A stretch of 64,000 bases of DNA, from contig JACJXP010000001.1 in assembly GCA_020636575.1 (NCBI GenBank), forward strand, positions 620,001-684,000. Reading direction: 5' to 3'. This DNA is from Chitinophagales bacterium. GTDB lineage: Bacteria > Bacteroidota > Bacteroidia > Chitinophagales > Chitinophagaceae. Made by a program: the position numbers and the translations under genes. The notes under the pieces are model-generated. The model was given only the letters and a program-made list of their open reading frames with translations. It was not told where the DNA came from and did not search any database. Positions 35,307-43,728 of the stretch are shown in pieces; the first letter of the stretch is position 1, and each line of letters starts with the position of its first letter.

Positions 35307-37088
35307 ATGAAAGAACCTCGTCGCCTTTTTGATTGTATTGAATACAACCTGGAACGAAACCCGTTGGATGATATGCTGGCCGGTAAAGAATCAGGTCAAT
35401 GGAAAAAGTATAGTACCGCTACAGTACAGGAGATCGTAAACAAACTGGCAGCCGGACTTATGGCTCTTGGAATTGGTCCCAATGATATGACCCCTGAGGG
35501 AAGAGATAAGGTGGCCATATTAAGCAAAAACAGGCCAGAATGGGTAATGCTTGACCTGGCTGTTCAGCAGATCGGCGGTATCCTAACACCGATCTATCCT
35601 ACGATTAATGTGAATGAACTCGAATTTGTTTTGAGTGACGCAAAAGTGAAGACTGTATTTGTTAATGATGAGGAGCTTTTTTTAAAGGTCTTGAGCATCA
35701 AGGAGAAAGTACCTTCCTTAAAAGATATTTTCACATTTGAACATGTACCCAATGCCCGTTACTGGAAAGAGGTTACAGACCTAAGTTCTCCGGAACTTAT
35801 TGATCAAATAAAGCCTATCGCTGATAAAATTGATTACGAAGATCTTGCCACTATTATATATACTTCGGGCACCACCGGTACGCCAAAGGGAGTTATGCTA
35901 AGCCACAGAAATATACTTTCAAACGTAATGGCATGCATCCCATGTTTTCCTCCGGGAGATAACATGAGATCTTTGAGCTTTCTACCGCTGAATCACATTT
36001 TTGAAAGAATGGTAACATATCTCTATTTATTTAGAGGCACATCCATCTACTATGCGGAAAGCCTGGAAACAATTGGCGATAACCTGAAAGAAGTGAGGCC
36101 ACATATGTTTACTACCGTACCCCGCCTGCTTGAAAAAGTGTACGATAAGATCATGCAAAAAGGCAATGAACAAACCGGTATAAAAAAGAAACTCTTTTTC
36201 TGGGCACATCGGCTGGCAGAGAAGTTTGAGATCAATAAGGGCCAGGGAACTTTATACAATATGCAATTATCACTTGCCAATAAAATCGTCTTTAGCAAAT
36301 GGCGTGAAGGATTGGGCAATAACATTAAATGTATTGTAACCGGTGGCGCTGCCTGCCAGGTAAGGCTGATACGGATCTTTACCGCAGCCGGGATCACAAT
36401 CATGGAGGGCTATGGCCTCACAGAAACTTCCCCGGTGATCTCAGTAAACAGGTATGAAGAAGAAAACAGGCGGTTTGGAACGGTAGGCCCTTTAATTGAT
36501 GATGTGGAAGTAAAAATTGCCGAAGATGGTGAAATACTTTGTAAGGGTCCAAATGTGATGATGGGATATTACAAAAGACCTGATCTTACAGCCCAGGAAA
36601 TTACAAATGGATGGTATCATACAGGAGATATCGGCACACTAAGCAGTGATAATTTTTTAAAAATAACGGATAGAAAAAAAGAGCTATTTAAAACCAGCGG
36701 AGGCAAGTATGTGGCGCCACTCCCGGTTGAAAATAAGTTAAAAGAATCTCCATTCATAGAACAAGTGATGCTGATCGGTGCCGAGAGAAAATTCGTCGGG
36801 GCGCTTATTGTACCATCATTCCCAAGCTTGCAGGATTGGTGTCGCAAAAATGGTATTGCAGAAACCAACCATGAAAAATTAATAAGAGAACCAAAAGTTG
36901 TGGAGTTGTTTAAAGGACTCGTTGAAAGTTTTAATAAGTTCTTTAATCATGTGGAGCAGGTTAAAAAGTTTGAACTGCTGGCAAATGAATGGAGTGTTGA
37001 TACAGGTGAAATGACCCCTAAACTATCTCTTAAAAGAAAAGTGGTAATGGAAAAGTACAGAGATGCTATAGAAAGGATATATAACTAA
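35307..37088 (+). CDS. Long-chain fatty acid--CoA ligase (AMP-forming)
   Basis: 593 residues of the adenylate-forming (ANL) superfamily. The P-loop YTSGTTGTPKG is at about residues 184-194, followed by SFLPLNHIFERM, VTGGAACQVRL, MEGYGLTETSP and the hinge/catalytic region GWYHTGDIGTL with ITDRKKELFKTSGGKYV. These are typical of long-chain acyl-CoA synthetases (FadD15 type). The enzyme activates fatty acids with ATP and CoA for degradation or lipid synthesis. It has no signal peptide; the C-terminus is complete. The gene stands alone between a terminator and a convergent operon. Confidence 0.93.
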   Translation: MKEPRRLFDCIEYNLERNPLDDMLAGKESGQWKKYSTATVQEIVNKLAAGLMALGIGPNDMTPEGRDKVAILSKNRPEWVMLDLAVQQIGGILTPIYPTINVNELEFVLSDAKVKTVFVNDEELFLKVLSIKEKVPSLKDIFTFEHVPNARYWKEVTDLSSPELIDQIKPIADKIDYEDLATIIYTSGTTGTPKGVMLSHRNILSNVMACIPCFPPGDNMRSLSFLPLNHIFERMVTYLYLFRGTSIYYAESLETIGDNLKEVRPHMFTTVPRLLEKVYDKIMQKGNEQTGIKKKLFFWAHRLAEKFEINKGQGTLYNMQLSLANKIVFSKWREGLGNNIKCIVTGGAACQVRLIRIFTAAGITIMEGYGLTETSPVISVNRYEEENRRFGTVGPLIDDVEVKIAEDGEILCKGPNVMMGYYKRPDLTAQEITNGWYHTGDIGTLSSDNFLKITDRKKELFKTSGGKYVAPLPVENKLKESPFIEQVMLIGAERKFVGALIVPSFPSLQDWCRKNGIAETNHEKLIREPKVVELFKGLVESFNKFFNHVEQVKKFELLANEWSVDTGEMTPKLSLKRKVVMEKYRDAIERIYN

Positions 37089-37092
37089 ATTA

Positions 37093-37563
37093 TTATTTCT
37101 TCTTTCTGGATGAATCCTTTCTTCCTCTTTGAACCATTTTCTGAATGAACTGATCATACTTTTCCTGCTGATCAGGAGTAAACATCTGTCTTACGTTCCT
37201 AAGATGATTCAAAGTCATTCTGTCGGCCATCATTTGTTTCTGTGAAATAATATCCAGGTAATGATTGGCAAGGCTATCATTGATCTCCTGCCCTTGTATC
37301 AGGTTGAAAAGTGATTGCCTTACAGTACGAATGGTATCCAAAACAGGCCCCACATTTGCAAAATGAGCTTCCCGGAGGCTATCATATTTTCTTTTTTGTA
37401 CAGAATCAAGTCCCATCTCTTTGGAAACCTGCTCAAATACATTTTGTCTTTTAGGAGGTGCTTTTTTCCCCTTGCCAAAAATCATTAATCCTGCAAGGAC
37501 AATATTGGTAACTAAAAGCAAAATGACAGCGACACTAAGAAATCTGTTATAATTATTTTTCAT
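37093..37563 (-). CDS. Membrane-anchored Spy/CpxP-like periplasmic protein
   Basis: 156 residues with an N-terminal transmembrane helix (FLSVAVILLLVTNIVLAGLMIF). The rest is helical and includes GLDSVQKRKYDSLR and FTPDQQEKYDQF, which match the LTxxQ-like repeats of the CpxP/Spy/heavy-metal-resistance family. A basic tail KKK ends the protein. Such proteins act as periplasmic chaperones or stress sensors. It starts at the base next to the stop of the upstream 107-aa gene, in an operon led by an ECF sigma factor, which suggests it is part of a sigma-factor control circuit (inference). Confidence 0.72.
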   Translation of the reverse strand: MKNNYNRFLSVAVILLLVTNIVLAGLMIFGKGKKAPPKRQNVFEQVSKEMGLDSVQKRKYDSLREAHFANVGPVLDTIRTVRQSLFNLIQGQEINDSLANHYLDIISQKQMMADRMTLNHLRNVRQMFTPDQQEKYDQFIQKMVQRGRKDSSRKKK

Positions 37564-37887
37564 TTAAGGAAGCTGATTGATTTCATAGGTGAGGTTGGTA
37601 TTAATGCTATATGCAGATGCAGCAGATTGGATGTAATCTGTTTCGGCGACACTGGTTGCAGGTTTTGCCTCACTGAATATCAAAACCGCATTCACAGCTA
37701 AAATCAATACTAAGGCCGAAAACGCAAAAACTGGCTTCAATATCCATGACCTTTTAGGTTCAGGAACCAACTCCCTCTCCATCCTGGCTTTCAAACGAGT
37801 ATAAAAGAAGTCAGGTGCAGAAACCCTTCCCACACCGTCCAGGCTGGAAAGAATATCTTCGATCTTTTTATTTTTTTCTGTGTTCAT
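37564..37887 (-). CDS. Small single-pass membrane protein, possible anti-sigma factor
   Basis: 107 residues. The N-terminal 50 residues are charged and cytoplasmic by prediction (ILSSLDGVGRVSAPDFFYTRLKARM), followed by one transmembrane helix (VFAFSALVLILAVNAVLIF) and a short periplasmic tail. The size, topology and position directly after an ECF sigma gene fit an anti-sigma factor, but no zinc-binding HxxxCxxC motif is present, so the role is inferred from context. The adjacent CpxP-like gene begins immediately after its stop. Confidence 0.65.
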   Translation of the reverse strand: MNTEKNKKIEDILSSLDGVGRVSAPDFFYTRLKARMERELVPEPKRSWILKPVFAFSALVLILAVNAVLIFSEAKPATSVAETDYIQSAASAYSINTNLTYEINQLP

Positions 37888-37938
37888 ATACAGATTTTTT
37901 GACGTTAGTACATCACAAAACCTTCGTTCTAAATTTAC

Positions 37939-38502
37939 TTAAGGTTTGTTTTTTTCGAGTATTTTTCTAAGATTTTGTTTAGCTCTATGCATAAGTGACT
38001 CAATTGCAGGCACTGTAGTTTTCATTACCTCGCTTATTTCCTGGTAACTTAATTGCTCCATTTTATGCAGAGTAAACGCTATCTTCTGATTTTCAGGTAA
38101 TTGCATTAGGGCTTTAAAAAGCATTTTGGCATTTTCTTTTCTATCCAGCTCAATTCCGGGATGATTAAAATCAGGTATTTCCAGTACTGGGTCGGTTCCC
38201 TCGCCAAAAAGTCGCTGCAGGGCCCCAAATCTTTTTTTGCTTTTCCGGCTTCTCAGGAGGTCTAGCGACCGGGTGGTGGCTATACGGTAAAGCCAGGTAG
38301 ATAACTTTGACTCCTCTTTAAATGTCTGGATAGACCGATAAACCTGGATAAATACCTCCTGGGCCACATCTTCTGCATCCTGGGCATTTTGCACAATACC
38401 TAAAGCAGTATTGTACACCCTGTCCTGGTAGTTATCGACCAAGTATTTAAATGCAGACTCCTCTCCTTTCTGAAGCCCTCGTATCAGCTCATGCTCTGTC
38501 AA
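37939..38502 (-). CDS. ECF-subfamily RNA polymerase sigma factor
   Basis: 187 residues with sigma region 2 (YLVDNYQDRVYNTALGIVQ and AEDVAQEVFIQVYRSI, about residues 19-56) and region 4 (LPENQKIAFTLHKMEQLSYQEI and VPAIESLMHRAKQNL near the C-terminus). The linker between the regions is long and basic (about residues 85-105). It should direct polymerase to stress- or envelope-related promoters. It leads a three-gene set with a small membrane protein and a CpxP-like protein, a typical arrangement for sigma factors held inactive by membrane partners. No obvious sigma-specific promoter could be assigned. Confidence 0.94.
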   Translation of the reverse strand: MTEHELIRGLQKGEESAFKYLVDNYQDRVYNTALGIVQNAQDAEDVAQEVFIQVYRSIQTFKEESKLSTWLYRIATTRSLDLLRSRKSKKRFGALQRLFGEGTDPVLEIPDFNHPGIELDRKENAKMLFKALMQLPENQKIAFTLHKMEQLSYQEISEVMKTTVPAIESLMHRAKQNLRKILEKNKP

Positions 38503-38561
38503 GTAATGTGGTTCTTTGGTTTTTGAAAAACGAACTTACTAAAACAAGGACTAAAAAAGAA

Positions 38562-38581
38562 AAGACAGCAAATGCTGTCTT
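38562..38581 (-). terminator. Terminator of tRNA-Arg
   Basis: AGACAGC and GCTGTCT form a 7-8-bp stem around a short AT loop directly after the encoded CCA end. On the minus strand it is followed by TTTTCTTTTTT, a good T-run. Confidence 0.8.
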
Positions 38582-38655
38582 GGTAGCCCCGACAGGAATC
38601 GAACCTGTATCTAAAGTTTAGGAAACTTCTATTCTATCCATTGAACTACGGGGCC
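38581..38655 (-). tRNA. tRNA-Arg, anticodon CCU
   Basis: Read on the minus strand, a full cloverleaf forms: acceptor GGCCCCG/CGGGGCT, D arm GTTC/GAAT, anticodon stem GAAGT/ACTTT around loop TTCCTAA, 4-nt variable loop AGAT, and T arm ACAGG TTCGATT CCTGT. The anticodon is CCU, which reads AGG, so the identity is arginine. The discriminator is A and the CCA tail is encoded. The span is 72 nt plus CCA. Confidence 0.95.
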
Positions 38656-38681
38656 AGTTTTCCTTAACTATTTAAGGGCAG

Positions 38682-38689
38682 CAAAAATA
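38682..38689 (-). promoter_or_regulatory. Candidate -7 element of tRNA-Arg
   Basis: On the minus strand this reads TATTTTTG, a perfect TAnnTTTG, 26 nt upstream of the tRNA 5' end. No clear TTTG is found at the usual upstream distance. The 119-nt gap between the tRNA and hpf contains no ORF. Confidence 0.45.
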
Positions 38690-38774
38690 ACCCTTTAGTT
38701 TTACCCTGCTGATTAAATGGTGATTTTTTGCAAAATTCGACTATCCGCTATACGGCTAATGTAAAAAGAAGAGT

Positions 38775-39104
38775 TTACTTCCCTTTCTCCTTTATCCCCT
38801 TTTTTCTTGTAACCAGTTTCTGGGTTTTTCTTATACGAAGGCGACGTTGTGCATTTTCAACCACCTTAAGAATAGCATCTTCGAAAATGGGTGAATTTGC
38901 TTTCAGATATTCATCTTTTCCAGGAATATTCAGTATTAATGTACAACGGATCAGTTCCTTTGTTTTCTTTACATCCTTTTCCAGTGTCAGTTCTGCTGAA
39001 ATGATCCCGCTGTGTAATCTTTCAAGCTTGGAAACTTTTTCAATGATATACTCATTCAACGACTTACTCGGCTTAAAATCAGGTGACTCTATAATTATTT
39101 TCAT
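38775..39104 (-). CDS. hpf: Ribosome hibernation-promoting factor (short HPF/YfiA type)
   Basis: 109 residues. The sequence starts MKIIIESPDFKPSKSLNEYI and continues with EKVSKLERLHSGIISAEL and RCTLILNIPGKDEYLKAN, the beta-alpha-beta pattern of the HPF/RaiA family. The C-terminal tail is very basic (RKTQKLVTRKKGIKEKGK), and the extra dimerisation domain of long HPF is missing, so this is the short form. It binds the 30S decoding region and silences ribosomes in stationary phase. A perfect TAGTTTTG -7 element lies upstream on the minus strand at 39147-39140. Confidence 0.9.
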   Translation of the reverse strand: MKIIIESPDFKPSKSLNEYIIEKVSKLERLHSGIISAELTLEKDVKKTKELIRCTLILNIPGKDEYLKANSPIFEDAILKVVENAQRRLRIRKTQKLVTRKKGIKEKGK

Positions 39105-39139
39105 ATCCTTTTTTTACAAATAAATCAATTTAAAAACCG

Positions 39140-39147
39140 CAAAACTA
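39140..39147 (-). promoter_or_regulatory. Candidate -7 element of hpf
   Basis: On the minus strand this reads TAGTTTTG, identical to the -7 element of the tetR promoter at 29967-29974. It is 36 nt upstream of the hpf start. No matching TTTG was found 17-20 nt further upstream. Confidence 0.45.
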
Positions 39148-39200
39148 TGACAATTGTTATTTACAGAACTGATTAAAAAACAGCTTTATTACACAACTTC

Positions 39201-39208
39201 TATATTTG
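39201..39208 (+). promoter_or_regulatory. Candidate -7 element for the TPR membrane protein
   Basis: TATATTTG is a perfect TAnnTTTG match 39 nt upstream of the ATG at 39248. The upstream -33 element is not obvious. Confidence 0.4.
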
Positions 39209-39247
39209 CATTCCTTCGGAGCATAGCTCCAGTTAAATTGAATAATA

Positions 39248-39898
39248 ATGAAATTTTATAATCTGCTGATCAAATACAGGCTCTGGATCGGGATAGTGCT
39301 TCTTGCCTTAGGTGGATACGTAAATTATTCTGCCAGTTTCTGGCCTGCTTTTCCATTATATCTCATCGGTGTTATCCTGGTAGCAGGTCATTTTTTCTTT
39401 GGGCCTCTGAGGCTTATCCAGGAATACATGGAAGAGGGTGATATGGATGGTGCTGAAAAAGTGCTGAATTCAATTAAATTTCCCAACCTCTTATACAAGC
39501 CGATCCGCTCGGTTTATTATACCCTCAAAGGCAACATTGCCATGACAAAACAGGATTTTGAAGGGGCCGAAAAGATGATGAAAAAAGGGCTTGACCTGGG
39601 TATGCCAATGAAAGAGGCGGAAGGCGCCAGTATGTTACAGATGGGAATGCTGGCTATGCAAAAAAATGATCTGAAGCAAGCCGAAAGCTATATACGGTCT
39701 GCTATCCGAAAGGGGTTGCCGGATAAAGAAAATGAAGCGGCGGCTTATCTACAGATGTGCAGCCTTATGATGAATAAAAGAGAATTCCGGGCCGCTAAAG
39801 ATTTTTTTAGAAAAGCAAAAGCCCTGAAACCTACAACTCCGCAGATCGTTGACCAGATCAAACAAATAGAAAAATATATTTCCCGGATGCCGGGATAA
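39248..39898 (+). CDS. TPR-containing inner-membrane protein
   Basis: 216 residues. Two transmembrane helices lie at the start (LWIGIVLLALGGYVNYSA and ALPLYLIGVILVAGHFFF-like stretch, about residues 11-58). The soluble part contains three to four TPR-like helical pairs, for example EEGDMDGAEKVLNSIKFPN, KQDFEGAEKMMKKGLDLGMP and KNDLKQAESYIRSAIRKGLP. The helices place the TPR domain in the cytoplasm or periplasm as a protein-binding scaffold. The function is unknown. Its terminator hairpin extends into the 3' end of the convergent SRPBCC gene. Confidence 0.78.
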   Translation: MKFYNLLIKYRLWIGIVLLALGGYVNYSASFWPAFPLYLIGVILVAGHFFFGPLRLIQEYMEEGDMDGAEKVLNSIKFPNLLYKPIRSVYYTLKGNIAMTKQDFEGAEKMMKKGLDLGMPMKEAEGASMLQMGMLAMQKNDLKQAESYIRSAIRKGLPDKENEAAAYLQMCSLMMNKREFRAAKDFFRKAKALKPTTPQIVDQIKQIEKYISRMPG

Positions 39899-39905
39899 CA
39901 GAAAA

Positions 39906-40439
39906 CTATCTCCCATTTAAAAGCTGATATTCTTTATCAGCTTTTTTTATTTCAATAGACACTTCCTGTTCTTCAGGCCATTTCCCGAAAAGCTCTTCTA
40001 CTTTTCTGTACCTGAATGTAAATATCTGCCTAAGCCTGTTTTTGATAAAAAGAGCATTTGCCAGCTCTCCCATGAGCCAGAATGGGATTTCATAATAAAC
40101 CAGGTCCATCATTTCTACTCCGTTGTTAATTTTTTTAAAATAGTGGCTGTGTTCCCAGAGCTTATAGGGCCCTTTCACCTGCAGGTCAGTAAACTGATGC
40201 ATTGGCTCTACCCGGGTGATCTCTGTTTTCCAGTAAAGGGGAATATTTAATATTGGACTCACCTTATATTCAAAAAGTTGCCCATTATAAAGTGAGGTAT
40301 CATGATCTCCGGAAATGATCTTGAAATCCATATTATCCGGTGTTATCTGCTGAAGATTTACAGGCGTAGAAAAAAAGGACCAGACGTCTTCTAAAGAAGC
40401 AGGTATTTTCTGTATACTTTTTAACACATGAATAGCCAT
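39906..40439 (-). CDS. SRPBCC / START-like superfamily protein
   Basis: 177 residues of the SRPBCC fold: SIQKIPASLEDVWSFFSTPVNLQQITP at the start is the typical beta strand plus two short helices, and PLYWKTEITRVEPMHQFTDLQVKGPYKLWEHSHYF is the conserved antiparallel sheet. Related proteins are often labelled cell division inhibitor or ligand-binding protein; neither role is established here. There is no signal peptide. The last 12 codons overlap a hairpin that also serves as the terminator of the convergent TPR gene. Confidence 0.82.
   Translation of the reverse strand: MAIHVLKSIQKIPASLEDVWSFFSTPVNLQQITPDNMDFKIISGDHDTSLYNGQLFEYKVSPILNIPLYWKTEITRVEPMHQFTDLQVKGPYKLWEHSHYFKKINNGVEMMDLVYYEIPFWLMGELANALFIKNRLRQIFTFRYRKVEELFGKWPEEQEVSIEIKKADKEYQLLNGR
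39919..39948 (+). terminator. Terminator of the TPR gene, embedded in the SRPBCC coding sequence
   Basis: AAAAGCTGATA (39919-39929) and TATCAGCTTTT (39935-39945) form a perfect 11-bp stem with a 5-nt loop, followed by further T residues. It lies 21 nt past the TPR gene stop but inside the last codons of the convergent minus-strand gene. Confidence 0.85.
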
Positions 40440-40496
40440 GCTGATTATACTTTAAATTCGTTTTATTAACCGCTGAACCCAGAAAAGGTTTTCCCA

Positions 40497-43400
40497 ATGT
40501 CATTGAACAAAGAAAAAATAGAGAAAAAATTTAAAGAAGAATACGAAAAGCTGAATGAAAGGCAGAAACTCGCTGTAGACACAATAGAAGGCCCTGTTAT
40601 GGTAATTGCAGGCCCGGGTACAGGTAAAACCCAAATATTAGCCAGCCGTATCGGAAAGATATTACTGGAAACAGATGCACTACCGGAGAATATTCTTTGC
40701 CTTACCTATACAGATGCCGGTGTAGTAGCAATGAGAAAAAGGTTACTGCAGTTCATTGGACCCGATGCATATAAAGTAAACATTTATACTTTTCATGCCT
40801 TTTGTAATGATGTGATCCAGGAAAACCTCCATTTGTTTGAGAAAACAGCATTAGATCCAATTTCAGATCTTGAAAAAATTGAATTATTCAAAGAACTAAT
40901 TGATTCTTTTCCCAAGAATCATCCTCTAAAGCGGTATCGTGGCGATGTTTATTTTGAAGTAAATAATCTACAGTCATTATTCAGTACCATGAAAAAAGAG
41001 GGTTGGTCTGCTCCATTTATCAACCAAAGAATTGACGAGTATATTGAAAGTATCCCAACCCGGGATGAATTTGTTTATAAACGTAAATACAAAGAATTCA
41101 AGGCCGGTGATCTGAAAAAGGATAAAGTAGAAGAGGAAAAAGAAAGAATGGATAAACTGCGGGCCGCAGTAAATGAATTTGACCGCTTTCAGCAACTAAT
41201 GCGAAAAAAGAATCGCTATGACTTTGATGATATGATCAACTGGGTGATCAAAGCACTTGAAGAAAACAAAAATCTGTTGGCTGATTACCAGGAAAGATTT
41301 CAATACATTCTTGTAGATGAATACCAGGACACCAGTGGTACACAAAACAAACTGGTAGAACTACTGATCAATTATTGGGATAAACCAAATGTATTTGTAG
41401 TAGGTGATGATGACCAAAGCATTTATCGGTTCCAGGGAGCTAATGTGCAGAATATGCTTGATTTTGCCAACAGTTATAAAAATGACTTGCGTACGGTAAT
41501 TCTTATGGATAATTACCGTTCCACCCAACCCATACTGGATGTTTCCAAAGCAGTGATCAGCCGGAATAATGACAGGCTTGTGAATACCATGGAAGGTCTT
41601 AGCAAGGATTTACAATCATCTAATATTCATATCAGTCATCTAACACATACACCCCTCATTCAGGAATATGAGACACAAAGGCAGGAAATGATCGGCATTG
41701 CCCGAAAAGTAAAAGAGTTATTAAGTCAAAAAGTTTTACCGGGAGATATTGGTATTATTTATAAAGAAAATAAATATGGGGAAGAGCTCACCAGATATTT
41801 AAAACTTTTGAACGTTTCGGTTTATAGCAAACGACAGGTCAATATCCTGGAACAGCCATTGGCACAAAAAATTATTCTCCTGCTTCGATACCTGGCTGCT
41901 GAACATGATACGCCTTACGGCGGGGATGAAATGCTGTTTGAGTTGATGCACTTCGACTGGTTCAATATCCCTGCAATAGAAATTGCCAAACTGAGCATTG
42001 AGGTTGCTGATAAAAAATACGGCGATAACAAAACATCCATCAGACAAACCATTGCAGAAAAAACAAACACCCCGGCAAAAGATCTCTTCAGTTCATCAAT
42101 AAACGAGGGGATACAAAAAGTCAGTCAAGTTATTGAAAAATTGATCGGGGAAGTTCCAAATCTGACATTACAACAGCTATTCGAAAGTGTGATCAGGGAA
42201 ACAGGCTTGCTTAGCCATATTATGCAAAGCCCCGACAAACATTGGGAATTACAATTACTTACTGGTCTATTTGATTTTATAAAAGATGAAACACATCGCA
42301 ATCCTTTGTTAGACCTGCAACAGCTTGTTACTGTACTTGACCTGATGGAACAGGAAGATATCCGGTTACCACTGGCCGAAGTAAGCGGTAGTGAAAAAGG
42401 AGTAAATATTATGACGGCCCACGGATCAAAAGGCCTTGAGTTTGAATATGTGTTTTTCGCAGGCTGCAACTCTTCGTTCTGGGAAAAAAAGAAAAAACCA
42501 GGAAGAGGTTATAAACTTCCCGATACAATTTTTAGCTCCGGAGCTAGTGACAATGATGAAGAGGAATTAAGGAGATTATTTTATGTAGCGCTAACCCGGG
42601 CAGAACAACATCTTTACATCTCTTATTGCCTGTTTAATAATAATGGGAAGGACCTGGAACCTTCTATGTTTATTGCTGAGATACAGGATCAATATGAATT
42701 GCCGGTGGAGAAAGTGATCATTGACCAGGAAATACTATCATCTTTTTCCATACTTCATTTTACAGAAAACAAATCTCCCGAAATAGAAAAGTTAGAGGCT
42801 GACTTTATTGATCGCCTGATTGAAAAATTCTCTATGAATGTAACAGCGTTGAATAATTATCTTAATTGTCCGCTGGAATTCTACTTCAGAACCCTTATTC
42901 GAATCCCATCTCCCAAAAATGAAGCTACAGAGTTCGGATCATCTGTACATCATGCACTGGAGAGATTATTCCGAAAAATGCAGGAAAGCGGTAAAGAACA
43001 ATTTCCATCGAAGGAAGAGTTTATTACTGACTTTGAATGGTATATGCGCCGGCACCGGGAAAGCTTTACACAGCAACAGTTTGACAGGCGCATGGAATAT
43101 GGACATGAAGTGTTGAGCAATTACTATGAAAAAAATATAACCAGCTTCAATAAGATCGTTGCGATAGAACGCCGGATAAAAGCGACGGTAAAAGATGTAC
43201 CGATCAAAGGCGCCCTGGATAAACTCGAGTTTGATGGAAAATCGGTCAACGTTGTTGACTATAAAACAGGAGATCCTGAAAAAGGGATCGCTAAAACAAA
43301 AGGCCCTTCCAAGAAAGAACCAAATGGTGGAGACTATTGGCGACAAGCCGTTTTTTATAAGATCCTTGTCGACAACTATGAACAAAAAGACTGGAAAGCT

Positions 43401-43646
43401 GTAAGTACAGAATTTGACTTCATTGAACCCGATAAAAAGAAGAATTACCGAAAAGAAAAAATAGTCATTAGCCCGGATGATATTGCAGAGGTAACAAAAC
43501 AGATAGTCACTACATGGAAAAAAATTCAGGCAAAAGACTTTTATACCGGTTGCGGCAAGGAAGATTGCCACTGGTGCAATTTTGTAAAAACCAATAATCT
43601 CACTGTTGCTCTACATGAGTTTAACACTGAAGATGAAGAGAATTAA
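40497..43646 (+). CDS. UvrD/Rep-family helicase with C-terminal PD-(D/E)xK nuclease domain
   Basis: 1049 residues. Superfamily 1 helicase motifs are all visible: Walker A GPGTGKT (residues 39-45), FVDEYQDT-type motif II (LVDEYQDTSGTQ), VGDDDQSIYRFQGA (motif III), MTAHGSKGLEFEYVF (motif V region) and LFYVALTRAEQHLY (motif VI). The C-terminal 280 residues form a RecB-type nuclease: HHALERL, D908 in GALDKLE, VVDYKTG with D921 and K923, then four Cys (C791 in NCPLEF, and C1019, C1024, C1027) that could hold an Fe-S cluster as in AddB-type nucleases. It is probably a DNA end-processing or repair enzyme. It is a single polypeptide, not an AddAB pair. Confidence 0.92.
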   Translation: MSLNKEKIEKKFKEEYEKLNERQKLAVDTIEGPVMVIAGPGTGKTQILASRIGKILLETDALPENILCLTYTDAGVVAMRKRLLQFIGPDAYKVNIYTFHAFCNDVIQENLHLFEKTALDPISDLEKIELFKELIDSFPKNHPLKRYRGDVYFEVNNLQSLFSTMKKEGWSAPFINQRIDEYIESIPTRDEFVYKRKYKEFKAGDLKKDKVEEEKERMDKLRAAVNEFDRFQQLMRKKNRYDFDDMINWVIKALEENKNLLADYQERFQYILVDEYQDTSGTQNKLVELLINYWDKPNVFVVGDDDQSIYRFQGANVQNMLDFANSYKNDLRTVILMDNYRSTQPILDVSKAVISRNNDRLVNTMEGLSKDLQSSNIHISHLTHTPLIQEYETQRQEMIGIARKVKELLSQKVLPGDIGIIYKENKYGEELTRYLKLLNVSVYSKRQVNILEQPLAQKIILLLRYLAAEHDTPYGGDEMLFELMHFDWFNIPAIEIAKLSIEVADKKYGDNKTSIRQTIAEKTNTPAKDLFSSSINEGIQKVSQVIEKLIGEVPNLTLQQLFESVIRETGLLSHIMQSPDKHWELQLLTGLFDFIKDETHRNPLLDLQQLVTVLDLMEQEDIRLPLAEVSGSEKGVNIMTAHGSKGLEFEYVFFAGCNSSFWEKKKKPGRGYKLPDTIFSSGASDNDEEELRRLFYVALTRAEQHLYISYCLFNNNGKDLEPSMFIAEIQDQYELPVEKVIIDQEILSSFSILHFTENKSPEIEKLEADFIDRLIEKFSMNVTALNNYLNCPLEFYFRTLIRIPSPKNEATEFGSSVHHALERLFRKMQESGKEQFPSKEEFITDFEWYMRRHRESFTQQQFDRRMEYGHEVLSNYYEKNITSFNKIVAIERRIKATVKDVPIKGALDKLEFDGKSVNVVDYKTGDPEKGIAKTKGPSKKEPNGGDYWRQAVFYKILVDNYEQKDWKAVSTEFDFIEPDKKKNYRKEKIVISPDDIAEVTKQIVTTWKKIQAKDFYTGCGKEDCHWCNFVKTNNLTVALHEFNTEDEEN

Positions 43647-43701
43647 CAGGATTTTGAAAGAATAAAAACAAAACTTGTAAAGCCTGTAAATCAAAACAGG
43701 T

Positions 43702-43709
43702 TAAGTTTG
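43702..43709 (+). promoter_or_regulatory. Candidate -7 element for the Ig-like lipoprotein gene
   Basis: TAAGTTTG is a perfect TAnnTTTG match, 19 nt before the ATG at 43729. CTTG at 43674-43677 is a possible -33 element but the spacing (24 nt) is long. Confidence 0.4.
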
Positions 43710-43728
43710 CAGACATTTCACTGTATTG

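Noticed and set aside
38581..38655. tRNA as an integration site for a mobile element
   Set aside because: No integrase, direct repeat or foreign gene block is present on either side; neighbours are core genes.
43678..43700. Small CCTGT/ACAGG hairpin before the Ig-like lipoprotein
   Set aside because: Only 5 bp with an 8-nt loop and no T-run; too weak to call a terminator.
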